Part shown: piece by piece, positions 1-8,401 of the stretch
Layout of the letters: each line of letters opens with the position of its first letter
Numbering within the stretch: the stretch's first letter is position 1
Source: Lewinella sp. JB7
GTDB taxonomy: Bacteria; Bacteroidota; Bacteroidia; Chitinophagales; Saprospiraceae
Length of the DNA stretch: 64,000 nt
Assembly: GCF_024297185.1 (NCBI RefSeq)
Contig: NZ_JANCTD010000001.1
Coordinates: forward strand, 505,298-569,297
Direction: 5' to 3'
Translations under genes and position numbers: made by a program
Notes under the pieces: generated by a model
The model's database searches: none
Told to the model about the DNA's origin: nothing
Seen by the model: only the letters and a program-made list of their open reading frames with translations

Positions 1-37
1 CCCCGAACCAAGCTTTCGCAAGCCATAATTCCGCCCG

Positions 38-898
38 ATGCCCTTCCGCCTCCTTTTCCTGCTCCTAATTACGGCCCTCAGTCCGTTCCTCTCCGCCCAG
101 GATACGCCCCGGGCTACCCTCCTCCAGCTGTTTGACGGCATGCGCGCCGGAGACTCTACCGGCATGGCCATCCTGTTCTACCCCGGCGCTAGCCTGCAGT
201 CCGTTTCCGTCGACGGGGCGGGGAACACCGTCGTTACCCCGGGCAGCATCGATCAGTGGCTGGCCGGTCTGCACCGGGCCGAAGCCGGCGTTCTGGACGA
301 GCAACTCCACTACACCGAGATCCGCACCGACGGTCGACTGGCCACCGCCTGGACGCCCTACACCTTCGTCCTCAACGGAGAAATTCACCACTGCGGCACC
401 AATGCCTTCCAGCTCGTGCAGTCCGCCGAGCGGTGGCGAATCGTCAACATCATGGACACCCGCGATACCAGCGGTTGCACCCTGCCGTCGACCACCCCCG
501 TCGCCCAGCAGCTGGAGGACCTGGCCACCGGCTGGCACGCCGCCGCGGGTCGGGCGGACGCGGACACCTTCTTCGACGCCCTCACCCCCGACGCCGTCTA
601 CATCGGCACCGACCCCGGCGAACACTGGACACGGGACGAGTTTTACGCCTTCGCCAAACCCTACTTCGAAGCGGGCAAGGCCTGGGACTTCACCGCCACC
701 GAACGGCACGTGTTCCACGATCCCGACAGCAACGTAGCTTACTGGGACGAGCTCCTCGACACCTGGATGGGACCCTGTCGCGGCACGGCCGTCGTGAAGC
801 GCGACGAACGCGGCGCATGGAAGATCGCCCACTATACCCTAAGCATGACGGTACCGAACGAGCGGGTGGAAGCGGTGATAAAGGCAATTAACGAGTAG
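38..898 (+). CDS. Secreted protein with two NTF2/SnoaL-like domains
   Basis: The 286-aa product begins with a signal peptide (about residues 1-20, cleaved after LSAQ). Two consecutive cone-like alpha+beta domains follow. Residues about 22-150 resemble the DUF4440/lumazine-binding-like NTF2 fold, and residues about 155-280 resemble SnoaL-like DUF4440 domains, with the typical pattern of an N-terminal helix, DAVYIGTDPGE, and a closing WKIAHYTLS strand. The family contains both enzymes and ligand-binding proteins, so no substrate can be named. The stop codon lies one base from the stop of the convergent sulfatase gene. The fold assignment is an inference from pattern only. Confidence 0.75.
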   Translation: MPFRLLFLLLITALSPFLSAQDTPRATLLQLFDGMRAGDSTGMAILFYPGASLQSVSVDGAGNTVVTPGSIDQWLAGLHRAEAGVLDEQLHYTEIRTDGRLATAWTPYTFVLNGEIHHCGTNAFQLVQSAERWRIVNIMDTRDTSGCTLPSTTPVAQQLEDLATGWHAAAGRADADTFFDALTPDAVYIGTDPGEHWTRDEFYAFAKPYFEAGKAWDFTATERHVFHDPDSNVAYWDELLDTWMGPCRGTAVVKRDERGAWKIAHYTLSMTVPNERVEAVIKAINE

Positions 899-899
899 G

Positions 900-2486
900 C
901 TAGTCCGTCACCCGCAACTCCTCCCGCAGCTCCCGCAATGCCCCCTGCAACCGCTCCCGCTCGGCCGCCAGCGCCGGGTCGTCGATGCGGTTTTCCATCT
1001 CCTGCGGATCTTCCTCCAGGTCGTACAGTTCGTAGCCCTCGAAGCCGGGCTCGGTGAAGTGAATCAGCTTATACCGGTCACCCCGGACGCCCTCGTGGCG
1101 GGCCACCCGGTGGTAACTGTCCATTTGTTGGTAGTAGCGGTAGTAAATCTCATCGCGCCAGTCGTCGGGGGTGGCGCCCGTGAAGAGTGGGGTCAGGCTA
1201 CGTCCCTGGGTCTCCCCGGTGGCGGTTACGCCGGCCAGCTCCAGGAGGGTGGGGGCCAGGTCGATGTTGAGCGTCAGCGCGTCGGTTTCGCGGCCGCCCT
1301 CGATCATGGCCGGATAGCGGATCATGAGGGGCGTCCGGTGACTTTCCTCGTACATGAAGCGCTTATCGTACCAGCCGTGCTCACCGAGGTAGAAGCCCTG
1401 GTCGCTGGTGTAGATGACGATAGTATTTTCGGCCAGCCCGCTCTCGTCCAGATAATCAAGCACGCGGCCCACATTATCGTCCACGCTCTTTACGCTGGCC
1501 AGGTAGTCCTGCATGTAGCGTTGGTAGCGCCAGCCGAGTTCTTCGTCCGTACCCTTCACGCGCTGCCATTCCTGACCGACCCTTTGCAGGAAGGGCTCCC
1601 AGGCGGCCCGTTGACCGGCGGTCAGGCGGCCCAGCTGGCGGTCGAAATTCTTTACCTGGTCGAAGTTGGGGTTTTTGATGAAGGTAGCGCCACCCGTTCC
1701 CGGGTCGGGGTTCTGAAACTCGCCGGTCACCTTCAGGTCGTTGCTGGTAAACATGTCGGCAATGCGCATGTCCGCGTGGGCGGCGGCCGGGCGGCCCGCG
1801 TAGTCGTCGCGGAGGGTAGCGGGCTCCGGGTATTTTTTATCGAGCAGTCCGGCCAGGTCGCTGGTGTCCGGCATCCAGTTTCGGTGGGGAGCCTTGTGCC
1901 AGTACAGCATCAGGAAGGGCTGGTCGCCGGCGGCGTTGCGCTCCAGTTCCTCCAGGGCGTAGTCGGTGATCAGAGTAGAGGTGTAGCCCGTGTCGGCCGT
2001 CAGAGTATCACCGTTGTGGACGAAGACCGGGTTGTAGTAGCTGCCCTGCCCGATGAGTCCGCGAAATTCGTCGATGCCGCGGGGTACGGCCTGCAGGTGG
2101 TGCTTGCCGATGAGGGAGGTACGGTAGCCGGCCTCGTGCAGGGCTTCGGGGAAGGTCCACTGATCGGGGTTGAAGGGACTCAGATTGTCGATCTTCCCGT
2201 TGAGGTGGCTGTACTTGCCGGTCAGGATGGCGGCCCGGCTGGGGGCACAGATGGAGTTGGTCACGAAACTGTTGCGGAACAGAAGTCCGTCCTCGGCGAT
2301 CCGGTCCAGGTGGGGCGTTTCGATCAACTCGTCGGTGTAGGCCGAGATCGCCCGCTGCGCGTGATCGTCGGACATGATGAAGATGATGTTCGGGCGGCGG
2401 GGCGCGGGTTCGGTGTCGGTAGCGGTGGAAGCCGTGCAGGCCGGTAAGAGCACCGCGAGCACCAGCGGAAGGATGATCATTCGCAT
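900..2486 (-). CDS. Sulfatase, lipoprotein, S1 family
   Basis: A 528-aa type I sulfatase. The lipobox LLPAC places the lipidated cysteine at C17, so the enzyme is probably anchored on the cell envelope. The formylglycine signature CAPSRAAILTG starts at C80, the residue expected to be oxidised to formylglycine. Metal-binding acidic residues sit in MSDDH (D40, D41), and the late TSDQGFYLGEHGW motif supplies further active-site residues. The motif HKAPHRNW is reminiscent of N-acetylglucosamine-6-sulfatase-like subfamilies, but the substrate is not proven. A role in degrading sulfated marine or host glycans is likely. It is transcribed divergently from the DUF1569 gene. Confidence 0.93.
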   Translation of the reverse strand: MRMIILPLVLAVLLPACTASTATDTEPAPRRPNIIFIMSDDHAQRAISAYTDELIETPHLDRIAEDGLLFRNSFVTNSICAPSRAAILTGKYSHLNGKIDNLSPFNPDQWTFPEALHEAGYRTSLIGKHHLQAVPRGIDEFRGLIGQGSYYNPVFVHNGDTLTADTGYTSTLITDYALEELERNAAGDQPFLMLYWHKAPHRNWMPDTSDLAGLLDKKYPEPATLRDDYAGRPAAAHADMRIADMFTSNDLKVTGEFQNPDPGTGGATFIKNPNFDQVKNFDRQLGRLTAGQRAAWEPFLQRVGQEWQRVKGTDEELGWRYQRYMQDYLASVKSVDDNVGRVLDYLDESGLAENTIVIYTSDQGFYLGEHGWYDKRFMYEESHRTPLMIRYPAMIEGGRETDALTLNIDLAPTLLELAGVTATGETQGRSLTPLFTGATPDDWRDEIYYRYYQQMDSYHRVARHEGVRGDRYKLIHFTEPGFEGYELYDLEEDPQEMENRIDDPALAAERERLQGALRELREELRVTD

Positions 2487-2552
2487 GGGAGGGAAGATAA
2501 GCGCGGCACCCTAAACGGGCACAATACCCCCGGGATTTCCTTACTTTAGATT

Positions 2553-3011
2553 ATGACCTACCCTTCCACTTTCGCCCCCGATACGTTGCGCAATAACGTC
2601 AATCGCATTCATCAGCTAAGCCCACAGACCAAACCCCGGTGGGGCAAGATGAACGCCGCCCAAATGCTGGCCCACCTCAACGTAGCCTACGACATGGAAA
2701 CCGGCGCCCTGCCGGTCCGGAACAACTTCCTGATGCGCTTCTTTCTGAAGGCATTCGTCAAGCGCGGCGTGGTAGGGCCGGATCCCTATCCCCGCAATAG
2801 CCGGACGGCCCCCCAGTTCGTCATCGCCGACAAGCGCGACTTCGAACGGGAACGCGCCAAGCTGATCGCTCACCTGGAGCGCGTGTCCGCGGAGGGGGAA
2901 GCGGCCTACGAAGGCAAGGAGAACGTGAGTTTCGGCCCCATGACGGCACAGGAGTGGAGCGTCATGTATCAGAAGCACCTGGATCACCACCTGGGACAGT
3001 TCGGAGTATAG
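2553..3011 (+). CDS. DUF1569 (DinB-like) protein
   Basis: A 152-aa cytoplasmic protein with no signal peptide. The N-terminal WGKMNAAQMLAHLNVAYDMETG region and the C-terminal YQKHLDHHLGQFG match the DUF1569/DinB-like four-helix bundle pattern, in which histidines in helices 1 and 4 usually bind a metal. Function is unknown; DinB-superfamily members include metal-dependent thiol transferases. It stands alone and is divergent from the sulfatase gene. Confidence 0.8.
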   Translation: MTYPSTFAPDTLRNNVNRIHQLSPQTKPRWGKMNAAQMLAHLNVAYDMETGALPVRNNFLMRFFLKAFVKRGVVGPDPYPRNSRTAPQFVIADKRDFERERAKLIAHLERVSAEGEAAYEGKENVSFGPMTAQEWSVMYQKHLDHHLGQFGV

Positions 3012-3080
3012 GCGGGCCCTATCCGCGATGAACCGTGGCCCGTTGTGGACCGTGACTTCCTGCAAGGCCTCCCCCGCTCA

Positions 3081-3806
3081 TCACCGATCGCTCGCCTTCA
3101 GCGGCAGCAGGCGCGCGCCAACCACCTCCCGGTCGAAGGTGACCCGTATACGCACCATCCGATCCGAGGGATTTAGAAGGTGAAGGTTTTCCCGGGGCCG
3201 AATAGTCACCGTCTCCCGCCCCCGGAGGCCGAAGCCCTGCAGTTGTTCCCCGCTGCGCTTGTCCCGGCCGCTCACCTCGATCTCCCCATTGCCCGTGCGG
3301 ATGGTGGTCGTAAAACCCCCGGCACTTCCCTCCCCAAGAACGAGCTGCTGACCGGGCGGAATGGTCTCACGGTAAGCGGTGAGGCCCGGACCGAGATCTT
3401 CGAATACCGGTGCCGCCCGACGGTTGGGGCGCCGGCCTTCTTCCCCGGAGCCGGTCATTTCTTCTCCACCGAGGGGCTCGTACCGCATTCCCTCTACTCC
3501 TCTACTCATCACTACGTACACCGTCGCCTCGCGCTCGGCGGCGTTGACGAGGCGAACATTCTGTCCGCCGCCCACCACGACGCTTTTCCGTTCACCGGGG
3601 AGAAGGGTGAATGCATCCTCGACTTCACCTTCCCGGTCGACCAACCGAACGGAAACGGGGTGAGTCCCGGTATTGGTCAGACCGGCCCGGTAGCCGGTGT
3701 CCGTATATTCTCCCAGGACGAAGGCTTGCTGCGCGGGAATGGTGAGCCCGGCCGTGCTTTTGCAATAGGTGAAGAAGATGGGCAGCAGGAAGATTAGATA
3801 GCGCAT
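3081..3806 (-). CDS. Putative lipoprotein with duplicated beta domain
   Basis: A 241-aa product with a short signal sequence ending in FFTYC (C15), a plausible lipobox. It has two similar halves: IPAQQAFVLGEYTDTGY near residue 23 and IPPGQQLVLGEGSAGGF near residue 150 open comparable stretches rich in beta-strand residues that end in L(L)PL or YEPL. No catalytic motif is visible and I do not recognise the family. It lies downstream of, and in the same orientation as, the AraC gene with about 50 bp between them. Confidence 0.65.
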   Translation of the reverse strand: MRYLIFLLPIFFTYCKSTAGLTIPAQQAFVLGEYTDTGYRAGLTNTGTHPVSVRLVDREGEVEDAFTLLPGERKSVVVGGGQNVRLVNAAEREATVYVVMSRGVEGMRYEPLGGEEMTGSGEEGRRPNRRAAPVFEDLGPGLTAYRETIPPGQQLVLGEGSAGGFTTTIRTGNGEIEVSGRDKRSGEQLQGFGLRGRETVTIRPRENLHLLNPSDRMVRIRVTFDREVVGARLLPLKASDR

Positions 3807-3857
3807 GGGGAGGGATTTTGATCGCCAAAATGACGGTTACCCTACGTGTACCGCGCT

Positions 3858-5075
3858 TCAGCTTATGATTTGGGACGGGTCGGATTCTGATTTGAGTCGC
3901 CGGATGGCCTCCCCAGGACTGTAGCCGTAGCATTTACGGAAGGCGCGGTTGAAAGTGGACTTAGAATTGAAGCCCGAGTCGAGAGCCAGACTCAGGAAAG
4001 TGTGCCGCTCGTGCTCCCCACGGCGCAATTTTTCCGTGAATTCCCCGCAGCGAAAGGTGTTGACGTAATCGTTAAAGTTCTTCCCGAGGGATGAATTGAC
4101 CGCCCGACTAAGATCGGCCGCATTCGTTCCGATGCGTTCGGCCACTTCCCCCAGGCGCAAGTTGGGCTCCAGGTAATCACGGTGAACGCGCATGCGGGAA
4201 TCGAGTTGGCGGAGAAGCTCCCGGTAATCCTCCTCCTTGTTTTTACTTTCCTGGTGGCGCCCTCCCGCCGAATCAAACCGCAAGGCACCCAGAGCCGCGG
4301 GGTCGGTAGCATAAAATTGGATGGCCGCCAAGTACATCAGGCCACTCAGACCGAAGTAATAGAACCACTGGTGGATGTAGGTGCCCTCCGTCAATCCGGC
4401 CAGCGCCACCTGAAGTAGGAATAAGCCGCCTAGGCCGATTACAAAGAGGTAAAGCGTAAGCCGCAGCCCCCTCAATTCCGCGGGCGTAGGATTGCTGAAT
4501 TCGCGATTCAAATATTGCCGGTACAGACGATAGCCGCGGATAGTAACGAACAAGTAAAACGCTAACTGTACCCAAACGACCGCGGTTTCCAGGGTGTCGT
4601 ACCATCCCAGCTGGCCGTGCAGGAATTCCTGGGCGGGTCCGCGGGTGCCGTGGAAGTACGTAAAAGCACGCCCGGAAAAGACGCGGTAGTAGCCGACATC
4701 GTAAGCGAAGGCCGCGAGATAAGGCAGCAGCAGGATGAGCCACGGGAGGAAGTGGACCCAGTACCGGGGTGACCAGCGAAAATCCGTATTAGTCGTACTG
4801 CGGAAGTACAGCCAGATCAAAGGTCCCAGCAGCGCCAGATTGTTCCACTTGACGTAGAACATAAGGGTCGTGCGCCAGTCGTGGCTATCGTACCATCCCG
4901 CGAAACCCAGCATCCACTGGCTGATCAGTAGTCCTCCGGTGAGCAGGATATGGCCGGCAAACAGCTCGCTGATCCTCGATTCCCGCCGGGCGCGCGCGAG
5001 CAGCAGGATGGCGTACACCAAGGCCTGTACCGTGCCGAGCAGTAACAGCGAGGAATAGAGGTTGAACTGGAACAT
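3858..5075 (-). CDS. Membrane-bound AraC-family regulator
   Basis: A 405-aa protein. Residues 1 to about 260 form about seven hydrophobic helices (for example LYSSLLLLGTVQALVYAILL and LYLFVIGLGGLFLLQVALAG). The C-terminal 100 residues are an AraC/XylS double helix-turn-helix: LGEVAERIGTNAADLSRAVN as the first HTH, then the family signature ALDSGFNSKSTFNRAFRKCYGYSP. Seven-helix AraC regulators are common in Bacteroidota and are thought to sense signals at the inner membrane, so the ligand is unknown here. The gene next downstream on the same strand encodes the duplicated-domain lipoprotein. Confidence 0.9.
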   Translation of the reverse strand: MFQFNLYSSLLLLGTVQALVYAILLLARARRESRISELFAGHILLTGGLLISQWMLGFAGWYDSHDWRTTLMFYVKWNNLALLGPLIWLYFRSTTNTDFRWSPRYWVHFLPWLILLLPYLAAFAYDVGYYRVFSGRAFTYFHGTRGPAQEFLHGQLGWYDTLETAVVWVQLAFYLFVTIRGYRLYRQYLNREFSNPTPAELRGLRLTLYLFVIGLGGLFLLQVALAGLTEGTYIHQWFYYFGLSGLMYLAAIQFYATDPAALGALRFDSAGGRHQESKNKEEDYRELLRQLDSRMRVHRDYLEPNLRLGEVAERIGTNAADLSRAVNSSLGKNFNDYVNTFRCGEFTEKLRRGEHERHTFLSLALDSGFNSKSTFNRAFRKCYGYSPGEAIRRLKSESDPSQIIS

Positions 5076-5152
5076 GCCGAAACCAGGTGGTTTCGCATAA
5101 GTTAATCAGTTCCTACAGGACCGGGGGGGCAAGACGACCGACCGGGCGGGAA

Positions 5153-5416
5153 TCAGTCCTCGAAGTCGAGCACCTTCCCGTCGAATCCGTATTCCAACTC
5201 CATCTTGTCGCCGTTCACTTTGAACTCCACTTCGTAGTGGTCGTCGTCGACGTCCCACTCCACGTCGGTGGCTCCGGGATAGGCGGCGCGGAAGGCGGTC
5301 TCGATGGCGGCGGGGATGCCGTTGCCGGGGATATCGATGGTCTCCTCTTCGGTTTCGACGTTACCGCAGGCCAGCACGGCCACTATGAAGAAAAGGGTAG
5401 TGGCAAACTTGAGCAT
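5153..5416 (-). CDS. Small exported PepSY-like protein, copy 1
   Basis: I place the start at 5416 (MLKFATTLFFIVAVLACGN), because it begins directly with a signal peptide, probably a lipoprotein signal with lipobox VLAC; an upstream in-frame ATG at 5452 would add 12 polar residues. The mature part contains AFRAAYPGATDVEWDVDDDH, the hallmark of small PepSY-like/DUF2874 proteins, which are periplasmic and possibly inhibitor-like. A close paralogue lies at 7973-8206. The product is very acidic. Confidence 0.75.
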   Translation of the reverse strand: MLKFATTLFFIVAVLACGNVETEEETIDIPGNGIPAAIETAFRAAYPGATDVEWDVDDDHYEVEFKVNGDKMELEYGFDGKVLDFED

Positions 5417-5491
5417 GTAAGGACTATTCTGGGGGTGAGCCGATGGGATCATGAAGATCGCATTCGGGGTTTCAACGCAAGAAGTGCCGCC

Positions 5492-6250
5492 TCATTGTTT
5501 GTTAACACTTTTCTCTACCAGCCAGACATTGCGGTAGAATAGTTCCGCCCCTTCAGCCTGCAGAGCGATTTTCCCCTTACCCAGAGCAACCCACTTTCCG
5601 GACCGCGGATCGGGGCGCTCCGACCCGGTGAGCTCATTCACCAGATGACCGTTCACGTAAAAGCGGGCCGTTGCGCCGTCCACCTCCATATCGATGGTGT
5701 TCCAGCCGGGCACCTCCCACGAGAAGCTCCGGGCAAACTTGGCGTAGCGCTCTCCGGCCCTTGTTTCCGGGTGTCCGGAAGAAGCGAAATTATGGGCGTC
5801 GGGATGCAGGGTCGACGTGGCGCGGGCTCCGATCAGCCAGGCATCGCCGGTATCGCCCTCCTGAATCTGGCACTCCAGTCCGCTGGGCCAGAAGATTCCG
5901 GTGTCGAACACGTGAAAGAGTACGCCGGCATCCCGAACCGCGTCCGTCCGGGGCGCGAATTTTTTCTCCCCCCACCGGTACTCCACATGGAGGTGGTAGC
6001 GCTCGTATTCCGCGTCCGTCACCAGGGCGGCGAAGGGTTGCCGCGATCCATCGGGCGCGTGAGCCATCACGTGGAGGGAGCCGCCCTCGTAGGCGAACAA
6101 GTCCTGCTCCGCTACGGGCACGGCACCCCGCTCCTGCACGATCACCTGCCAGCCGGTCAGACCGCTATCCGTCAGCAGGTAAGTAGTATCCTGGGCGGAT
6201 GCGGAAGCGGTGATCGTGGCGGTCAGGAACAGAATGGTGGATAGGCGCAT
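5492..6250 (-). CDS. Secreted DUF1080 protein (3-keto-disaccharide hydrolase-like)
   Basis: The chosen start at 6250 gives MRLSTILFLTATITASASAQ, a clean signal peptide; a longer frame reaching 6340 would run into the divergent gene. The mature domain (about 230 aa) is a jelly roll of the DUF1080/3-keto-disaccharide hydrolase type: LLTDSGLTGWQV near the start, HVEYRWGEKKF, LECQIQEGDTGDAW in the middle and EVDGATARFYVNGHLVNEL near the end. Such proteins cleave 3-keto-glucosides or bind carbohydrates. Specific activity is not inferable. It is divergent from the DUF885 gene with a 55-bp shared promoter region. Confidence 0.88.
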   Translation of the reverse strand: MRLSTILFLTATITASASAQDTTYLLTDSGLTGWQVIVQERGAVPVAEQDLFAYEGGSLHVMAHAPDGSRQPFAALVTDAEYERYHLHVEYRWGEKKFAPRTDAVRDAGVLFHVFDTGIFWPSGLECQIQEGDTGDAWLIGARATSTLHPDAHNFASSGHPETRAGERYAKFARSFSWEVPGWNTIDMEVDGATARFYVNGHLVNELTGSERPDPRSGKWVALGKGKIALQAEGAELFYRNVWLVEKSVNKQ

Positions 6251-6305
6251 ACGTATATAGGTCTGGCGAAAAGTATCTTCCACACAAGTTAAGCCCCTAC
6301 TACCT

Positions 6306-7976
6306 ATGCGCCTTCTGATCCTTCTTTGTTGTTGTTCCATCCTGCACGGGCAGTCGGATTCCGTACGCCTCGTCCGGGTACTGGAGGACTACGCCGGCTA
6401 CGGACGATCCGACTCCACTAATCTCTGGGGCTTAGCGACCGACGCTACGGTTGCCGCCGACATTGCTTTTCTGGACGATCTCCGCTCCCGCGTCCCCGCC
6501 CCGGAAAGCCTCTCCTCCGCCCAGCGAATCGACCGGGCGCTGCTCGCCTTCGTCCTGGACGACCGCCTCTACCGCCTGCGCTTCGGGCATCACCTATTTC
6601 CGCTGGACGCCGAGGGGGGATTTCTCGCCTCCGTGATCTACCGGGTCAGCGGGCGCCGAATCCGGACGGAGGAAGACTACGCCGATTACCTGACCCGCCT
6701 GCGCGCGCTGCCGCAATTTTTCGCCGGACAGCAGGTCAATATGGAGCGGGGGCTGGCCGCGGGGAAGACCAACCCCCGCCTCGTGGTCGAGCGCAATATC
6801 GAACTCATCGACCGCACGCTGGCGACCGGGGCTGAGCAGAGCATGTTCGTAAATCCGGTGGCCGACCACGAAGCCCGCACGGCCGAAGTGCATAAGCTGG
6901 TGCGCGACACGCTCTACCCCGCCTACGCCCGGCTGGGTAACTTTTTGCGCGACGATTACCTCCCCGCCCTGCCCGCGGGCATCGGCATTTCCGGAATTAC
7001 CGACGGAAAGGAGTTTTACCGCCAGCGCGTCCGCTTCTACACCACGACCGAACTGACGCCCGAGGAAGTCTTCGCTACGGGGGAGGCGGAGGTGGCCCGC
7101 ATCCGGACGGAGATGGACGAAATTATTGCGCGCACGGGGTTTTCCGGCACCTACGCCGAGTTCCTTGAATTCTTGCGTACGGATCCGCAGTTTTATGCCG
7201 ATACCCCGCAGGCGCTGTTGGACCGGGCCGCCTGGATCACGAACCGTATTCAGACCGAGATGCCGCGGTACTTCACGAAACTCCCGCGCATGCCGCTGGT
7301 GGTTGCTCCGGTACCCGCGGCGCTGGCTCCTAACTATACGGGCGGGCGGTACAGTCCGGGCTCCTCCGACAACCGCCGCGCCGGACAATTCTGGGTGAAT
7401 ACCTACGACCTGCCTAGTCGACCGCTCTATACGCTGCCCGCCCTGGCGCTGCACGAGGGGGTACCCGGCCACCATACGCAGATGATGCTGGCCGCGGAAC
7501 TGGAAGCCGTATCGGATTTTCGCCGCGACCTCTACCTCTCCGCCTTCGGGGAGGGGTGGGCGCTGTACGGCGAGTATCTGGGGGAGGAGATGGGCGTTTA
7601 CGCGACGGACTACGAGAAGTTCGGCCGTCTGACCTACGAGATGTGGCGGGCGTGCCGCCTGGTGGTCGATCCGGGGATGCACTACTTCGGCTGGTCGCGG
7701 GAACGGGCGGTGGCCTACATGGCCGACCATACGGCCCTGTCGCTGCGGGAAGTGAATTCCGAGATCGACCGCTACATCGGTTGGCCCGGGCAGGCCGTAT
7801 CCTACAAGATGGGGGAGCTTACGATCCGGCGCCTACGCAAAGAGGCCGAAGCCGCCCTGGGGGACAACTTCGACCTCGCTGAATTTCATAACCTTATCCT
7901 GGCCGACGGCGCCGTCACTATGTCCCTACTGGAACGAAGGGTGCGGGCGTACATCGACCGGGGCGGGCGGAATTAG
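6306..7976 (+). CDS. DUF885 family protein, putative metallopeptidase
   Basis: A 556-aa protein with a cysteine-rich signal sequence (MRLLILLCCCSILHGQ). It has the DUF885 hallmarks: an early segment of family length with RIDRALLAFVL, a central zinc-like motif LHEGVPGHHTQ (H383, E384, H389/H390), and downstream GEGWALYGEYLGEEMG and YKMGELTIRRLR. The HEGxPGHH arrangement recalls gluzincin-type peptidases, but activity is unproven for most members. The stop overlaps by 4 bp the end of the convergent PepSY-like gene. Confidence 0.9.
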   Translation: MRLLILLCCCSILHGQSDSVRLVRVLEDYAGYGRSDSTNLWGLATDATVAADIAFLDDLRSRVPAPESLSSAQRIDRALLAFVLDDRLYRLRFGHHLFPLDAEGGFLASVIYRVSGRRIRTEEDYADYLTRLRALPQFFAGQQVNMERGLAAGKTNPRLVVERNIELIDRTLATGAEQSMFVNPVADHEARTAEVHKLVRDTLYPAYARLGNFLRDDYLPALPAGIGISGITDGKEFYRQRVRFYTTTELTPEEVFATGEAEVARIRTEMDEIIARTGFSGTYAEFLEFLRTDPQFYADTPQALLDRAAWITNRIQTEMPRYFTKLPRMPLVVAPVPAALAPNYTGGRYSPGSSDNRRAGQFWVNTYDLPSRPLYTLPALALHEGVPGHHTQMMLAAELEAVSDFRRDLYLSAFGEGWALYGEYLGEEMGVYATDYEKFGRLTYEMWRACRLVVDPGMHYFGWSRERAVAYMADHTALSLREVNSEIDRYIGWPGQAVSYKMGELTIRRLRKEAEAALGDNFDLAEFHNLILADGAVTMSLLERRVRAYIDRGGRN

Positions 7977-8206
7977 TCTTCCATTACTTCGCCGGTAGCG
8001 GTGTACTCGACTTCCATTTCTTCGCCGTTCATTTCGAATTCGACTTCGTAGTGGTCGTCGTCCTGTGACCATTCTACATCGGTGGCTCCGGGGTAAGCGG
8101 CCTGAAAAGCGCTCTGAACGGCGGCGGGTACTTCGACGGCTTCGGCGGTTTCGGCACAACCGAGGAAGGCGAAAGCAAGCAGGGCGGTAGTGGTAAGTTT
8201 GATCAT
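7973..8206 (-). CDS. Small exported PepSY-like protein, copy 2
   Basis: The start at 8206 gives MIKLTTTALLAFAFLGCAET, a lipoprotein signal with lipobox FLGC; the longer in-frame extension to 8359 is proline- and histidine-rich and unlikely to be coding. The mature part AFQAAYPGATDVEWSQDDDH matches copy 1 at 5153-5416 almost residue for residue, then EVEFEMNGEEMEVEY. The pair is therefore a recent duplication or tandem recruitment, separated by the DUF1080 and DUF885 genes. Function is unknown; PepSY-like modules are usually periplasmic. Confidence 0.75.
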   Translation of the reverse strand: MIKLTTTALLAFAFLGCAETAEAVEVPAAVQSAFQAAYPGATDVEWSQDDDHYEVEFEMNGEEMEVEYTATGEVMED

Positions 8207-8401
8207 AATGCGGGTAGTTGGTTGATGTAATGCGATACGGCAGCGGGGCCATAGGGGCGGGTCCGCGGGTGCCGTGTTCTCTGGTTCAACAGCTAAGGTA
8301 TGGGAATGTGCGCGGTTTACCGCCGGTGGAAGACCGGGCTGGTGTATCATCCGCCGCAAAGGAGTGTAACACTTTTACGGGCGGCCGCATAAAGGCGTAC
8401 T

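Noticed and set aside
1059..2447. Long open frame opposite the sulfatase gene
   Set aside because: It is the antisense shadow of a strongly supported GC-rich gene with no motif of its own.
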